From Holophaga foetida DSM 6591 (GTDB lineage Bacteria; Acidobacteriota; Holophagae; Holophagales; Holophagaceae), in assembly GCF_000242615.2 (NCBI RefSeq), contig NZ_KI912268.1, positions 3,352,638 through 3,416,637 of the forward strand: 64,000 nucleotides of DNA, in the 5' to 3' direction. This document shows positions 30,801-36,853 of the stretch, piece by piece (the stretch's first letter is position 1; each line of letters begins with the position of its first letter). A program made the position numbers and the translations under genes. Under the pieces are notes generated by a model. It was not told the DNA's origin. It saw only the letters and a program-made list of their open reading frames with translations, and did no database searches.

Positions 30801-33145
30801 CCTATCCGGCGGCCTCCACGGGCAGCTACCCCGTCCGCAGCGGGGAAAGCCTGGAGAGCATCGCCCTGAACGCCTACGGGGACGCCTCCCTCTGGTATCT
30901 GATTGCCGAGGCCAATGGTCTGTCGAGCAATCAGGACCTGAGGGTAGGCCAGGTGCTGACCATCCCCACCAAGGTGGGCAGCACCCACAATAGCTCCGCC
31001 ACGCAGAACCTCTACAACCCCGCCAAGGTCGTCGGCAGCACCGCTCCTAACCTTGCCATGCCCAAGCCCAAGTCCAGCGGTGGCGGCGGGGGCTGCGGCG
31101 GGATTGCGCAGATCATTACGACGATTGTGACAATTGTGGTGACCGTCATAGTGAGCTATTTCACTCAGAATCAGCAATTGGGGGCCATGGCTGGAAATTT
31201 TGCCGGACAGAATACTGGCCTTGCCTTTAAATATCCCAAAGACATCGGAGTCGCCGAGATTTTTACGGGGGTCATGTGGAAGCACCTCGATGAGATTGAT
31301 TGGGAGTCAGTGGGGCAGGCGGCTGCCTTCTCTTACGTGAGTAAGATTGGGGTCGGAGATGGAGTTGGTTACCAAGTTGGCACTGCCACGGGAAGCTCCA
31401 TGGCGGGTCAAGTGACAGCGGCTGTCGTGAACAATGCGATGACCCAAGGGGTTTCCATAGCCTGCGGCGTTCAGGATCATTTCAGTTGGAGCAGTGTGGC
31501 TACTGCTGGGGCCGTGGCGGCTGTTGGGCCATACGTCGGCAAGTCCGTTGGCAGCCTCACCCAGAAGATTGACGTGGGCAATGATTTCGGCAACGACCTG
31601 ATTCGGAACACCCTGAACGGAACAGCAATGGGGATAACCACCGCTCTGGTCAGCGGCGGCAAGGTCAATATGGTTAACATCGCTACCGACGCATTTGGCA
31701 ATGCGCTGGGGGAAGGCATCAAGGACGAGATGCTGGTGAGCGCTTCGGCCCAAACCACCCCTGTGAAGACCAGTAACGGGTTTGGGCGTACCGTAAGCGT
31801 GGGTTCGACGAGCTGGACGGACTATGGCATTGATTTTTCAGGTCCGGCACGGACCTTTGCGGCTCCCCTGACGGACACGAGCAATGCCAATCCTGGTACC
31901 TTAGATCCTCTTGTCGGGCTTACGGCCAATCAAATCGCTGTTAAGGATGAGCTTGGTATCGTATCCCCCGAAATTGCGGATGCCTGGGTGGATCGCTTGA
32001 AGGAAATGGATGATGCAGCTGACAATGTGCGCTTCCAAGTAACTGCCAAGGCCGGGCAAGGGCCATCGGCGATGCTGGGGACGAGTGACCCAGCCATGGT
32101 GGGTGCTTTCATGCGTCTCAATGGGATGGAAGTGGGTGATTCCACCTATAAGGGGACAAGATACGATCTCCCAAATAAGTGGGATATTCAGGACGGAGAT
32201 CGGGAGCGGGGTTTGGGTCAGTTTGCGGATGATCGCGAGCGCATAGCGGCAGCGGCTCAACTTAAAGAATCGGCTGCCGGGGCTCAATCGATCCTCTTCT
32301 CTAAGCAGCCTTCAGAGGACGAGATCAAGAGCCTCGTTGCTAAGCAGTCAGAGTATGACCTCTGGCATCCTGTGGAAAGAGGAGCTAGAGAGTTTGCATT
32401 CATGATGTCCTCAGAGGGACAAGAGTTGGGCCGTGGATGGGAGGCCCAGCGGAGAGCGGAATATCAGGAAACAGCGAATAGAATTGCTGTAGGAGATGGT
32501 GCATGGGCCATTGCCGATGGCTTTGCAGGCATGGGTGGGACGCCTCCTAAATGGAGTGGAGCAATGGGCCAGTCTCCATATCAGGCTCCAATCGAGTCGA
32601 CACCTTACGCCAAATTTGTTGAACCATCCTATGCACCGATCCGAACTTACCTCCCTGTGGGTGAGCCGGGAGTAGACTTTTCTTTCGAGCCAGTTCGCAC
32701 ATCTTTCTCCCCAAACACTACAGCGGGATTGAACGCCAGTGAAGCTGGATTGAGTGGGCGTGTAACTGGATCGCAGTGGAAAGATTACTTTGTAAATAAG
32801 TACGGGGCAGAGAATGTCACTTGGGAATGGCCGGCAAATAGAGGATTTGTTTATGGCGCTGACACAACTGGACCGCTTGCCGAAGGGCAATATGTTGTTA
32901 GGTATGGCCCTAGCAATGGGTCTTTTGTTGCGCCACTCGGGACAGACCCAGCTACGCTATCAATGGCTCCAGGAACCGATTTGAGCAATTTTAATGTTTA
33001 TCGCGTCATCAAGACGATTCCTGACGTTCGAATGGGGCCAGCCGCACCTGCGTTCGAAATGCCTGGTTATGGTATGCAGTACGATTTGTCTCCCAATCGC
33101 GTGAACACCTTGAATGAATATTTGTCTCTTGTTCCAAAAAAATAA
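15851..33145 (+). CDS. Giant RHS/YD-repeat polymorphic toxin with TNT-type C-terminal tip
   Basis: The protein has 5764 residues. In order: an N-terminal RHS start (AYVNIATGNLVLQD) and YD repeats to about 775; ten Ig-like domains (about 780-1748, each ending in a GD-N-type strand); a long second set of YD repeats; a bulb-lectin-like domain (about 3390-3500, QTDGNLVLY); a DUF5648-like pair; more YD repeats; seven D-x-N-G-D-G FG-GAP/VCBS repeats (about 4239-4550); RHS core; LysM (about 4993-5042); a hydrophobic segment near 5085-5105; and a variable tip. The last 120 residues fit the TNT family of NAD+ glycohydrolases: WEWPANRGFV, RYG (R5684), the NVY segment, GPAAPAF and GMQY (Q5743). TNT toxins kill by depleting NAD+. 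No signal peptide, PAAR or VgrG part is seen, so the export route is unknown. Confidence 0.85.
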   Translation: MVAIISGSDLGLNTGSASALNRFGGGAIGNSAQGRNGERAYVNIATGNLVLQDVDGVLEGLGLDVASLRTYNSQGGANFTNNDGWLNGQYKSVVKLGDGSYQRTDIDGSTTVYVWNAERQLYVETLSPGGAADTIQVNGDTSLTWTSGGSGATERYQGSGSGLIQSSQDSSGNVLSYTYTGNLLTRVTTADGESINYSYSGNNLMSVSTTLKSGTVLNLITYTYDTSNRLSSVSVTLNPEGLDKVTAGETLTAYTTSYTYDGTSNRVASITQPDGTHLAFTYVLADGQFKIATVTDGNNQVTSFAYNTTTNTTTVTDPLGVAASYQYDSKGQLTQVRTGITAGYPTGQTLLTYSYTSTLGEVASITDGLGRVTTLSYDEKGNLTKQVDGAGDTTEWTYNGANQVKTETRYATPAQGSTGPSQAQTTRYVYDASNATLLRFGVSPNGRVTEYRYNSQGLRISTIRYTAGTYDTSALGLAEVPTEGQMETWQGAQDLTQSQRTDFAYDFRGQLQSSTSWGSTDSTGAGVSGKASTTQYVYNQRGELLLTTTPDGLGSSHTVYDGFGRVVYSEVKGGDLSTATVTQYDDANGKTTVTLANGLVSTSTFDGAGRLVSVAQAGGGSALGTTQYAYDADGRLLMTTDPTGRRNWTLYDMAGRKLADIDSAGGLTKYVYDGASQLVQTIRYVNAVSTSGLVDVNGKPTTANGEATLSGLAVTPTAQDQKTWNFYDQAGRLTYQVDALGYVTQTQYDGTSHVLAVTRLATPMDPNQLSLGVSLELSSMYTRLDSATSLTVGASAQAGSMVTLTARVTGQTPSGVVVFCRDGVAIGSSTLVDGQATLSLNSLPVGNNNLTAMYLGDGLNAQSTSAAGVQVVSRATSTTVLRTTSTLGDNSQTLVGAGLTLTAQVSGANPTGTVTFYNGGTALGTANLVNGLASLVVSSLTAGTANLSVKYAGDTSNAASTSAAVSETVMAVPTTTTTTLTTTLPSNGTAVTVGASVTLTATIAGATPSGIVSFYAGSLFLGSARVSGGTAALATMAIPGGSQSLTALYSGDGGNSSSLSAVKTLTVTPATATVTLSSSSPTSSSSSTGTGSSSPTAQQGTPVVLTAKVTGSTALRPSGTMTFYNGSTVLGTASVVNGMASLTVSNLPVGPDSLKAVYGGDASNLTCTSAVVTETITASLASSVTALSASTSTYSGGALTATVTGSGTLDGTVTFMDGTTVLGSAVVSGGVATLTNFSRAIGSASIRATYSGDASNQSSVSGAVAVNFTVAKTGTGLPTTKATAPTVTLSVASSVCGTAVTLKANTAVAYIGNTVVFFSGSTLLGSAKVTSGNAAGQATLAIASLPVGSNAITAVCSGNSTLLGSVASAAVTETVTAGVSTTTLTASTPDLVTGGLRLVAQVVSTSPVPPTGTVTFFNGSTVLGTATVTNGLATLLVGSLPVGTASLTASYGGDSRSAISTSTAVSRTVAGRTDLTSLTGATIACNGALGVFVNVYAGGTVTFLTGTTVLGVANVIYGVATLQGVNLPLGSLPITALYSGDATNAAGSLSFTTSITPASTTTTLAVQPANSLGQGKPLVLMAQVLGAKPSGTVTFYDGSTVLGTGTLSGGMAALTVSNLGPGAHSLKAVYAGDTRNTTSSSTVIAEAVVGAPAGVTLSRSASSVAQGGSLTLTATVTGNAPSGVVTFLAGTSVLGTASVVNGTATLVASGINLPVGTANLRAVYGGDGSNGGGFSATLSETVTAGAADKLLVSRSMQDRTVTSIINQDGLLRATIDGEGFLTEYGYDAAGRQVQTIRHATRVTNFADAASVAAQVATARATDSLTGLVPTSGDDISTFTYYDGKGQVIAQVDGEGYLTEYTYDADGQLTQTTRYATKVQGTVTPALKPSVAADPEDHVTKQKWDALGRLSRSTNAEGTVTSYDYDSLGRVIRTTTASETTDQRIGRVKYDLQGRVVAELSGVGAAKIAAGGDEASIWSQYQTTYAYDAAGRRISQTDAQGHKTVFLYDDAGRLRYTVDAAGSVTEQTYDALGHVKSTIQYATALSGGNLTGLVGGLLSASANQSTVSALAAAKAADAVHNATTTYAYNADGELETTQQDLTVGGDKLGGTTTRVYNAFGEVGKVVQTTQSLTGSSSVTSTQQFDRRGLGIETLKDTEGFRVETRAEYDAFGRLEKSWDGLNNLTQSSYDKLGRVVTVTDALTKVQRTSYDAFSRTLSQVDRNGNTTSYRYNTANRTMTTTLADGSQVVTTHTRQGLTLSVRDGRQNTTSYTYNEDGQLLTVTGPLGKTLENAYDVAGRLDWSKDAKGIQTKYEYDAVNRVLTRTLDAEGLNLTTRYAYDAKGQQITVTDPMGMVTKLDYDLKGEVVTQTVDDGGLKLVTSFTYDQTGHTLTVVDGGVTTQYRYDSLGRRTQSIVDPTGKNLVTKYTYDANGNVSSVEDPDHRMTYYVYNEDNRLSWTVDGVGGVTYHDYDANGNETDRISYANTINVASWTKGTPPTVAPDTAHDVQVRTVYDKQNRVRYTLSSTGDGTQVSVVEHTYDANGNETSRTAYAGTIPTSTAATVSAVQTALNGRTAASTPDATIRRVFDEANRLIWSVDGTGAVTRQFFDANGNLTKQIAYANRISAGADPTTVTASALDRVNLMVYDAAGRRTYTVDALGGVTQAVYNKAGRVVQTIAFAQRVAVPTVGTDPASFTPPSVSNNPANYALTDRVTRFVYDTAGRLTYTLDAMGALSATSYDASGRVVAQTAFANLASTALPSGTTISSLAVNGNTYTAMNGSTALCTWTADAVNDRTTRYAYDSAGGRIATIDALGFVTGMTYDGAGRVVSTTLYHQPVTGSTTTPVATPGLDRTTTFSYDAAGRLSSSTDALGQTESYTYDGVGNKVTFTNKKKNTWNYAYDAAGRLIQETGPAVDVTTIAADANGNLTPSTTSGVRLVTQLSYDGVGNLLSRTEAAGTPSARTTSYQYDALGHQVKVIYPAVGVYNISDLNNLTTDGSGASARTETSRTLSTITVYDSFGDAVANIDVANNVSIKTYDRLGRVAFEVDALGYVTKYDRNTFGETTSLTRFDGAITPTTVANVNSGAIPTTITPRVASSKDRVLKTDYDQLGRAVQVTQPSAYVNDGTDALQAYTTGAVTRTRYNAFGEVFQSQVLAKAPNGTEGPGAVWAVTTRYHNAMGRQIATVDPLGYVTTYTYDEAGNLTTQVEYATALPGWKPGDALPSSTTITATDGTSTTTDRTTTFTYDRANRKLSQTQKGVIAAPRTGDGTGISYDASGNPVSVSTTVQDVTTTYSYDVLGNLTSTKDALNNTTYTFFDALGRTVAVMAPTRTDAIDGSPLTPLTEFKLDAFGKVVVKTEYEYGGVLLKEPSGNVVGYQALNSAPGKLSSGQTLTVASASVKSADGHYELKLRADGSLALLECQSGHVEWQATGGQGAVITGADRFCVQTDGNLVLYKGTTALWSTGTTGKGGTTLTVQKDGNLVFTDANSKVIWSSKNGVVNPDWADQGIVGYLSAAPSSTSVPVYRLWSPSFKTNTYAFSQSERDELLADTYYGKWADEGLIGYLDTGAATGNTVAYCLTKKTTATTYGYTYITSLKSYLTTSASEADAAVAAGWTKTSVGCAQMTSGGGNQALSRLYNASLGSYYHTTSQMAYLDMTNGAVQDSSANRVTLTQYDSHGNAIETVDGEGVKRFASFDAAGRMVKTWQAVSGSTFYTAFEYDALGRQVGILTPGTNSVSNGTAIVAQAASTIKTELAYNAFGEVVGRGSYTYGQRPATDAEALDEYFEYDQAGHLWRTNQEDGTVKVLLYDLQGRQTVQITSSGSAGGNVDLKQAVTSSQGADQLGAIGLRRMVSQLDLLGRALCQVLPTRKDNGTADNAPKDITAQVDQTFDRWGNVLTQTVPYVSGQASVPTTTFEYDHNNQVIKQIQPPQTVETVRTLEKMVIGSSSGGTTTVQVKVAEVVNPTTHIYYNALGQQVAVKDANLDINGHINWHINGQTWDGAGQLATEIHADGGVIRHAYNAFGDQTQITDAEGNITRYQYNRRGENTAIIHPGMTVATDWDGTTRFYEDQDVITRMSYDELGRKVFQQEGSVQDPGSSDVKRFGFDLRGNTVVSVDAEGNVSRSAFDLSGKQTAAQDANGKLQTWGYDDFGHMMAHMDLSGKTFEFTYDKANQLVHQTNTYGQDLSYAYDGAGQLTQISDVDPYSGNTVTTYAYNARGQRTLERVEKNDGWASMDKLWYADVNGDGKVDQIGRDKGGLIHVNLSGGTSHWISSGTIGENTDRMLFGDVNGDGKADLVYTTRGGVVHTALSDGTGFGNTWASDAGLLDNSSGIRLADINGDGKSDLTAIKDGVVTTFISDGTRLAKTWTSAKNLSLFSEMTTFADVNGDGRDDAIGAYYYTSQGYNGYVVTLGLGYANGSIGGSCIFSRGGLAFQVGDVNGDGRADIVSKLGSGKVLLALNNADGISTTVTWTSATSYIATDATIRLADVNGDGKADLLCQNTDGTLKVAFSNGSGFGAFTWSSVAGLGDYTLADVNGDGKADLITRPGGGAAQVALATGTGFGTATSTWFTDGAATPYQDQELSYDSLGRLVSVVSKLDALTIQYSYDLVGNRMSTTADFTYNGTQQHQKLYFAYDEMNRQILADGAKNNDAGDIANITASQGHILEYDKNGNRTSDTYWGKLVSKTVDNITWVYNGRSGTYTVTTGLQGDQGVTSRQYHYDGMGRLSTVTVDKATVTTTNGVVTNVTHQDMTLDTRNYDGASRLIMSGPHDGLPDDYVKALTDSNSDLSGASTTWYRYDIAGKLLSQHVNNEANGSSYDISYKTYDAAGNLLSYTLTQKGLTTTQTTTLSAFEAYKESSVYKKIVGSTTVQGTMYDVYDANGFQIGVTNLSSTASAGRDAVATTKTLSADSRSFVNDANGHVLAKYQGGRVLRQVVANGEVIGIYGTGADLNDTDAKPGDAPTFINQANFDLGFTPVTNSYPAASTGSYPVRSGESLESIALNAYGDASLWYLIAEANGLSSNQDLRVGQVLTIPTKVGSTHNSSATQNLYNPAKVVGSTAPNLAMPKPKSSGGGGGCGGIAQIITTIVTIVVTVIVSYFTQNQQLGAMAGNFAGQNTGLAFKYPKDIGVAEIFTGVMWKHLDEIDWESVGQAAAFSYVSKIGVGDGVGYQVGTATGSSMAGQVTAAVVNNAMTQGVSIACGVQDHFSWSSVATAGAVAAVGPYVGKSVGSLTQKIDVGNDFGNDLIRNTLNGTAMGITTALVSGGKVNMVNIATDAFGNALGEGIKDEMLVSASAQTTPVKTSNGFGRTVSVGSTSWTDYGIDFSGPARTFAAPLTDTSNANPGTLDPLVGLTANQIAVKDELGIVSPEIADAWVDRLKEMDDAADNVRFQVTAKAGQGPSAMLGTSDPAMVGAFMRLNGMEVGDSTYKGTRYDLPNKWDIQDGDRERGLGQFADDRERIAAAAQLKESAAGAQSILFSKQPSEDEIKSLVAKQSEYDLWHPVERGAREFAFMMSSEGQELGRGWEAQRRAEYQETANRIAVGDGAWAIADGFAGMGGTPPKWSGAMGQSPYQAPIESTPYAKFVEPSYAPIRTYLPVGEPGVDFSFEPVRTSFSPNTTAGLNASEAGLSGRVTGSQWKDYFVNKYGAENVTWEWPANRGFVYGADTTGPLAEGQYVVRYGPSNGSFVAPLGTDPATLSMAPGTDLSNFNVYRVIKTIPDVRMGPAAPAFEMPGYGMQYDLSPNRVNTLNEYLSLVPKK
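18188..21092 (+). repeat. Ten tandem Ig-like domain repeats inside the RHS gene
   Basis: About 290 nt per unit encode Big_3_5-type Ig-like domains. The recurring pattern is LTA.V.G..PSGTVTFY.G...LG.A...NG.A.L....LP.G...L.A.Y.GD..N. They interrupt the YD-repeat scaffold and probably act as a spacer or adhesive stalk. Confidence 0.85.
28564..29500 (+). repeat. Seven FG-GAP/VCBS calcium-type repeats inside the RHS gene
   Basis: The motif ADVNGDGKxD or a close variant occurs seven times, spaced about 45-55 residues apart. Such repeats form calcium-binding beta-propeller blades in TcB-like and integrin-like proteins. They lie just before the final RHS core. Confidence 0.85.
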
Positions 33146-33163
33146 TCCTTCCGTGGTGAAAAT

Positions 33164-33406
33164 ATGAACATAAACGAACTAAAATCTGTGCTTGAGAGCG
33201 AGCGATTTATAAAAAACACCTACTCGTTAACAGGTGGCAGGCATCAAGATGCATATTGCTTGAGTTTTGAAAACGGGTTGTGGCAAGTGTATTACAGCGA
33301 ACGAGGGGAAGAGATCGAAAGGACAATCTTTGATAGCGAAAGTGAAGCATGCGAATTCTTTCTAAATAAAATGAGATCTGACATTGGGACAAAGCACCAC
33401 GAATGA
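33164..33406 (+). CDS. Probable immunity protein for the TNT tip
   Basis: This 80-residue acidic, soluble protein starts 18 nt after the RHS stop codon. Its central segment (WQVYYSERGEEIERTIFDSESEACEFFLNKM) resembles small immunity proteins that I recall being encoded next to TNT-type toxins; the exact family is not certain. Immunity proteins bind the toxin tip and protect the producing cell. The position, size and lower GC content than the RHS core all fit a toxin-immunity pair that moved together. Confidence 0.75.
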   Translation: MNINELKSVLESERFIKNTYSLTGGRHQDAYCLSFENGLWQVYYSERGEEIERTIFDSESEACEFFLNKMRSDIGTKHHE

Positions 33407-33520
33407 AAAAGAGGGCGCTGATGCCGCCTTAATTGAGGCTGAAAATGGGATTGTTACCAAGGCTCGATAGTTCTCTGCCAGAGTTTGAGAGAAGACCCTC
33501 CCGCTTTTCGGCAGTTTCAG

Positions 33521-33543
33521 AAAGGGGCTTCAGCCCCTTTTTT
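33521..33543 (+). terminator. Rho-independent terminator after RHS-immunity pair
   Basis: A perfect stem (AAAGGGGC paired with GCCCCTTT around a TTCA loop) is followed by a run of six T. It lies 115 nt after the immunity stop codon and would end the RHS-immunity transcript. Confidence 0.85.
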
Positions 33544-33565
33544 GATGGTTTTCTCTGCCGTGTGT

Positions 33566-33607
33566 CCCGGTCGTGAGCCCCCCACATTCAGGGGGCTCAT
33601 GATCGGG
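33566..33607. repeat. Long hairpin next to mobile-block edge
   Basis: The arms 33566-33582 and 33591-33607 are 17 nt and pair at 15 positions with two G-T wobbles on the RNA, closing an 8-nt loop. There is no T-run, so it is not a classical terminator. It may be a processing signal or part of an attachment site. Confidence 0.65.
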
Positions 33608-33787
33608 CGCGAGCGATGCGCTCAATCTCTGCGGTCTTTAAGCGCGGGAATGGGTCGAAACCTTCCACGGACACCCCGCGTTCCGGGAGCGTGCCAGACG
33701 CATTTCCTGGCGCGATTTTGGATGGGTGGTCCGGGTTGGTTGGCTCCATGGGTTTGCTTTTCGAGGTTCACGAGGCAGGCCAAAGGG

Positions 33788-33906
33788 GAAACAAGGATGA
33801 GCAACGCGAATCCGCCAGTTTCACTTTTGGCCGGTAATGGAAGGGATTCTGATGGTCGATTCCGCGCCTGAAGGCCTCCCCCTTTAGGGGGTGGGCGTAG
33901 GGTGCT
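33788..33906 (+). other. oriT-like conserved region upstream of mobilisation cassette 2
   Basis: GAAACAAGG (33788-33796), exactly 14 nt, TCCGCCAGTTT (33811-33821), a hairpin (about 33875-33894, one mismatch) and then GGTGGGCGTAGGGTGCTT. The same elements stand in the same order upstream of the first cassette. The hairpin sequence differs but the fold is kept, which points to a conserved structure. It is a candidate origin of transfer. Confidence 0.5.
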
Positions 33907-34029
33907 TCATTACAGAATGGGAAAATAGGTCTGGGAATTGGTTCGGGAGTTAGATCGGGCGTCGGGGGCTCTAAAAGTCTAAAGTTGGCTGGAAGATCGG
34001 TCGATGAGCGGATCCAAAGGGAGGACACT

Positions 34030-34290
34030 ATGGAAGGATCTGAGATGAGCGAGATGGAGCCTAAGGAGCTGACCAACCGATTGGCCAAGAAGATCGCCGC
34101 CTCGTTGGCAGGGAGGTCGGCTTCCCAGGCTACGGTGAAGGTTACACTGACGGGCACAGCAGCGGAGACCTGGTTGGCCATCCAGAAGGATGCTGAGGGG
34201 CTGGGTATGGACAACAAGGCCCTGCTTGCCGCGCTCCTGGATGCGGGAGGAGCGAACCTGCGGAAGGCCCTGAAGGCGATCCCCAGGTAG
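34030..34290 (+). CDS. Small RHH-like relaxosome accessory protein, paralogue 2
   Basis: This 86-residue protein shares its core with the product of 3095-3340: ATVKVTLTGTAAETW, then two helices ending in LRKALKAIPR. The pattern suggests a ribbon-helix-helix DNA-binding protein acting with the relaxase at oriT, by analogy with TrwA of R388. The start at 34030 is supported by GGGAGG 6 nt upstream. The relaxase gene begins 19 nt after its stop codon. Confidence 0.68.
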   Translation: MEGSEMSEMEPKELTNRLAKKIAASLAGRSASQATVKVTLTGTAAETWLAIQKDAEGLGMDNKALLAALLDAGGANLRKALKAIPR

Positions 34291-34309
34291 AACGGCAAAG
34301 GGGGGAGGG

Positions 34310-36853
34310 ATGGACCTCCTGATTCGGTACGCTGATGGCCCCGGCATGGTCTCGTCCGCCGGGGTCGCCGGGTATTTCGGGGGGCACCTCCAGGAGACCA
34401 AGGAGGGGGGCGGCCTGGTGTCCTGCGCGGGATACCTCTCCCGGGATGGCCTGGTGAAGCCCGAGGTGCGCAACCCGGACCTGTGGCGGGAGGTAGGCTG
34501 GGACCCGGACCGGACTGAGCTGCCGCCCTCAGAGCTGCTTGAGCAGTTGGCGGCGGGCTATGACCTTCATGAGACCAAGCTGACCATCGGACGCAGCCTG
34601 TTCCGGCAGCCGAAGGAGGCCCTGATCACCCTACCTTCCGAAATCAGCCAGGTGCTGAAGAACCACCCCGGGATCGCCCGGGAGATCCTGCGGGCGACGG
34701 TGGAGGCCCACTTTCAGGAAGTGGAGCGGGAGGCGGTCCGGGTGAGGACCGGCGGCGGGAACCGGGAATGGCAGGCGGCCCGGACCCTGTCCCTGTATTA
34801 CCTCCATGCCGAGAACCGAGGGGGCGAAGTGCATTACCACGCCCACGCCCTGGCCTTCCTTCCGGCCAAGGCTTTGGATGGAAGGTGGCGGACCTGGGAG
34901 AACGCCCGGAACGTGATCCGGATGTCCACGCCGGGGGGGAGCCGGGAGAAGGCGACGGACGCGATGCTGGCCTCGGCGAAGGCCCATGGCCTGGAGGTGG
35001 ACCTGCGGCGCGGGGTGGCCTCCCTGACGCCGGGAATGGCCCAAGGGGCGACGGTGAGGGGGTTGGATGGCCAGGTCATCCAGGCGGGGAGCCTGGACCG
35101 GAAACGGCGGGTGGAGATCATGGCGGCCCAGGAGCTGAAGAGGGAGCTGGGCGGCATCGTGCCCCTGACGCCCCGGGAGCTGGAGTTCGTCCGGAAGGAG
35201 ACCGGAAAGCTGCCCCAGAAACTGCCCGGGGAGCGTCGTCGGCTGGCCCTGGCCAAGAAGCTGAACCAGTTGGGGATGCTGGGGAAGGACGGGGAGATCC
35301 TGCCGAAGGCCGAGCTGGGGAAGCGGCTGAAGAGTTATGAGCGGAAGCTGGCCCTGGCCGAGGTGCAGCTGGAGGCCGGAGGGTTCCTGGCGGAGACGGG
35401 GGGGAAACACCTGGAGGCAGCTGGGCTGGTGCGGGTGAAGCGGGAGCAGGTGGCGGCCCTGGCTGGTGGAGCGGTGGACCTGGAGGCGTCCACGAAAGCC
35501 GCCCGGATGCGGTGGACGAAGGACTACGAGCGGGTGCTGAGGATGGTCCAGGAGGCGGGCGGGCTTTCGACGAAGCACCTGGAGAAGCGAGACCGGGATC
35601 TGCTCTCGAAGCTGAAGAGGTTCGGGCTATTGGAGGCCCAGAAGGTGGAGAGACTGAACGAGTACCGGATCACGGAAGCGGGCTTGGCCCGTCTGAGGGG
35701 GGAGAGGCCCAAGGAGGTCGTTGTGGCCGTGCCGCCGCCTGCTCCGGAGGTCGCTCCAGAGGACGAGCCTTTCAGCCTGCGGATGGTCCGGGAGATCCGG
35801 GAGCGCGAGGCCAGCGATCCGCAGGATCTGCGGGAGCTGCCGGTGTTCCAGTCGGAGGAGATCCGGGAGGTATTCCCCGAGGTGGAGCTGGACCTGCTGA
35901 AGCCGGTGACGGAGGTGCTGGAACTGGCGGACGGGCGGTCGTACCCCCTGGCGCCGATCCGGGTCACGCGGGAGGCGATCCACGAGGTTGTGGACGATCT
36001 GGAGACGGCCTGCCTGTCGGCAGCCGAAACGAAGCTCGGTCGCACGTTCGAGCGCAACCACGAGAGCCAGTGCGCGGCCGAGACGTGGTTCCGGGCGGGC
36101 TACGGACTGCGGCCACTCGATCACGAGGATCTGAAGCGTGGCTGGCCGGAGCGGTTGGGGCGTCTGGTGCGCCAGGGCTGGGAGCGCCTGGTGGATCAGG
36201 CCGTGGATTTGGCCGATCAAGCGCGCCGGGTTCTGGGGCTACGAGCCGAGCAGGCCGCACGCGAGGAGCTGCGCGGGAGGCCGCTGGAGTCCCCCTTCGA
36301 TGAACCCCGACCCGGAAAGCCGCGCGAGTTGGAGCAGTTCCAGCGTGGCGCGGCGGTGCTGGCTGAGCATCGCCCAGAGGAATGCCGACATCTCACGGCA
36401 TGGCAGGGAAAGGAGGCCGAACTGGTAGCCCTGGCGCTCCGGAAGGCCAAGGGCGAGGCCATTTCCCTGCCCGAGGAGACCTACCGCGCCACCCTCAAGG
36501 CCGGGAAGCTGGGATCGACGCTGGAGAAGGAGGAAAAGGCCCAGCCCGCCTATGTGCCCCAGGGTCTGGAGAAGGAGTTTGGCGCGGACCTGCGGAGGAT
36601 TGGCGCACGGATGAGTGCCCTGGGGATCGAAACCCCCTTCACGAAAGAGGCTTTCGCCAACAGCCCACGCGGCGAGATCCGAAAGGGGATCGAGGCGTGC
36701 CGCAAGCAAGGCCTATTGGACGAGGGGCCAGGGTGGGCATTCCTGGGCGGGAAGATCCGGGAGCTGGCGCAGGAGCTTGGAAAGGGGTTTGAACGGGACA
36801 AGGCCGAAGCGAATCACCTAATCGATAGGCTGATCCGGGGAAGGCAGAGGTGA
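34310..36853 (+). CDS. TrwC/MobF-like relaxase
   Basis: This intact 847-residue protein is the paralogue of the gene at 3343. Candidate catalytic tyrosines Y7, Y22 and Y42 and the histidine triad HYHAH (H175, H177, H179) coincide in number with those of the first relaxase. The segment between them (GYDLHETKLTIGRSLF..PKEALITLP) recalls the TrwC relaxase fold. A helical middle region with a winged-helix-like stretch (about 395-465) and a long charged C-terminus follow. No helicase Walker motif was seen, so unlike TrwC it seems to lack the C-terminal helicase. GGGGGGAGGG precedes the ATG. It should nick the oriT-like region upstream. Confidence 0.75.
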   Translation: MDLLIRYADGPGMVSSAGVAGYFGGHLQETKEGGGLVSCAGYLSRDGLVKPEVRNPDLWREVGWDPDRTELPPSELLEQLAAGYDLHETKLTIGRSLFRQPKEALITLPSEISQVLKNHPGIAREILRATVEAHFQEVEREAVRVRTGGGNREWQAARTLSLYYLHAENRGGEVHYHAHALAFLPAKALDGRWRTWENARNVIRMSTPGGSREKATDAMLASAKAHGLEVDLRRGVASLTPGMAQGATVRGLDGQVIQAGSLDRKRRVEIMAAQELKRELGGIVPLTPRELEFVRKETGKLPQKLPGERRRLALAKKLNQLGMLGKDGEILPKAELGKRLKSYERKLALAEVQLEAGGFLAETGGKHLEAAGLVRVKREQVAALAGGAVDLEASTKAARMRWTKDYERVLRMVQEAGGLSTKHLEKRDRDLLSKLKRFGLLEAQKVERLNEYRITEAGLARLRGERPKEVVVAVPPPAPEVAPEDEPFSLRMVREIREREASDPQDLRELPVFQSEEIREVFPEVELDLLKPVTEVLELADGRSYPLAPIRVTREAIHEVVDDLETACLSAAETKLGRTFERNHESQCAAETWFRAGYGLRPLDHEDLKRGWPERLGRLVRQGWERLVDQAVDLADQARRVLGLRAEQAAREELRGRPLESPFDEPRPGKPRELEQFQRGAAVLAEHRPEECRHLTAWQGKEAELVALALRKAKGEAISLPEETYRATLKAGKLGSTLEKEEKAQPAYVPQGLEKEFGADLRRIGARMSALGIETPFTKEAFANSPRGEIRKGIEACRKQGLLDEGPGWAFLGGKIRELAQELGKGFERDKAEANHLIDRLIRGRQR

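Larger units (their letters stand above)
33407..34029. other. Junction region between RHS locus and mobilisation cassette 2
   Basis: No gene is supported. It contains a strong terminator (33521-33543), a 17-bp-arm hairpin (33566-33607) and the oriT-like copy 2 (33788-33906). The edge of the mobile block is probably here, but no direct-repeat attachment site could be defined. Confidence 0.5.
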
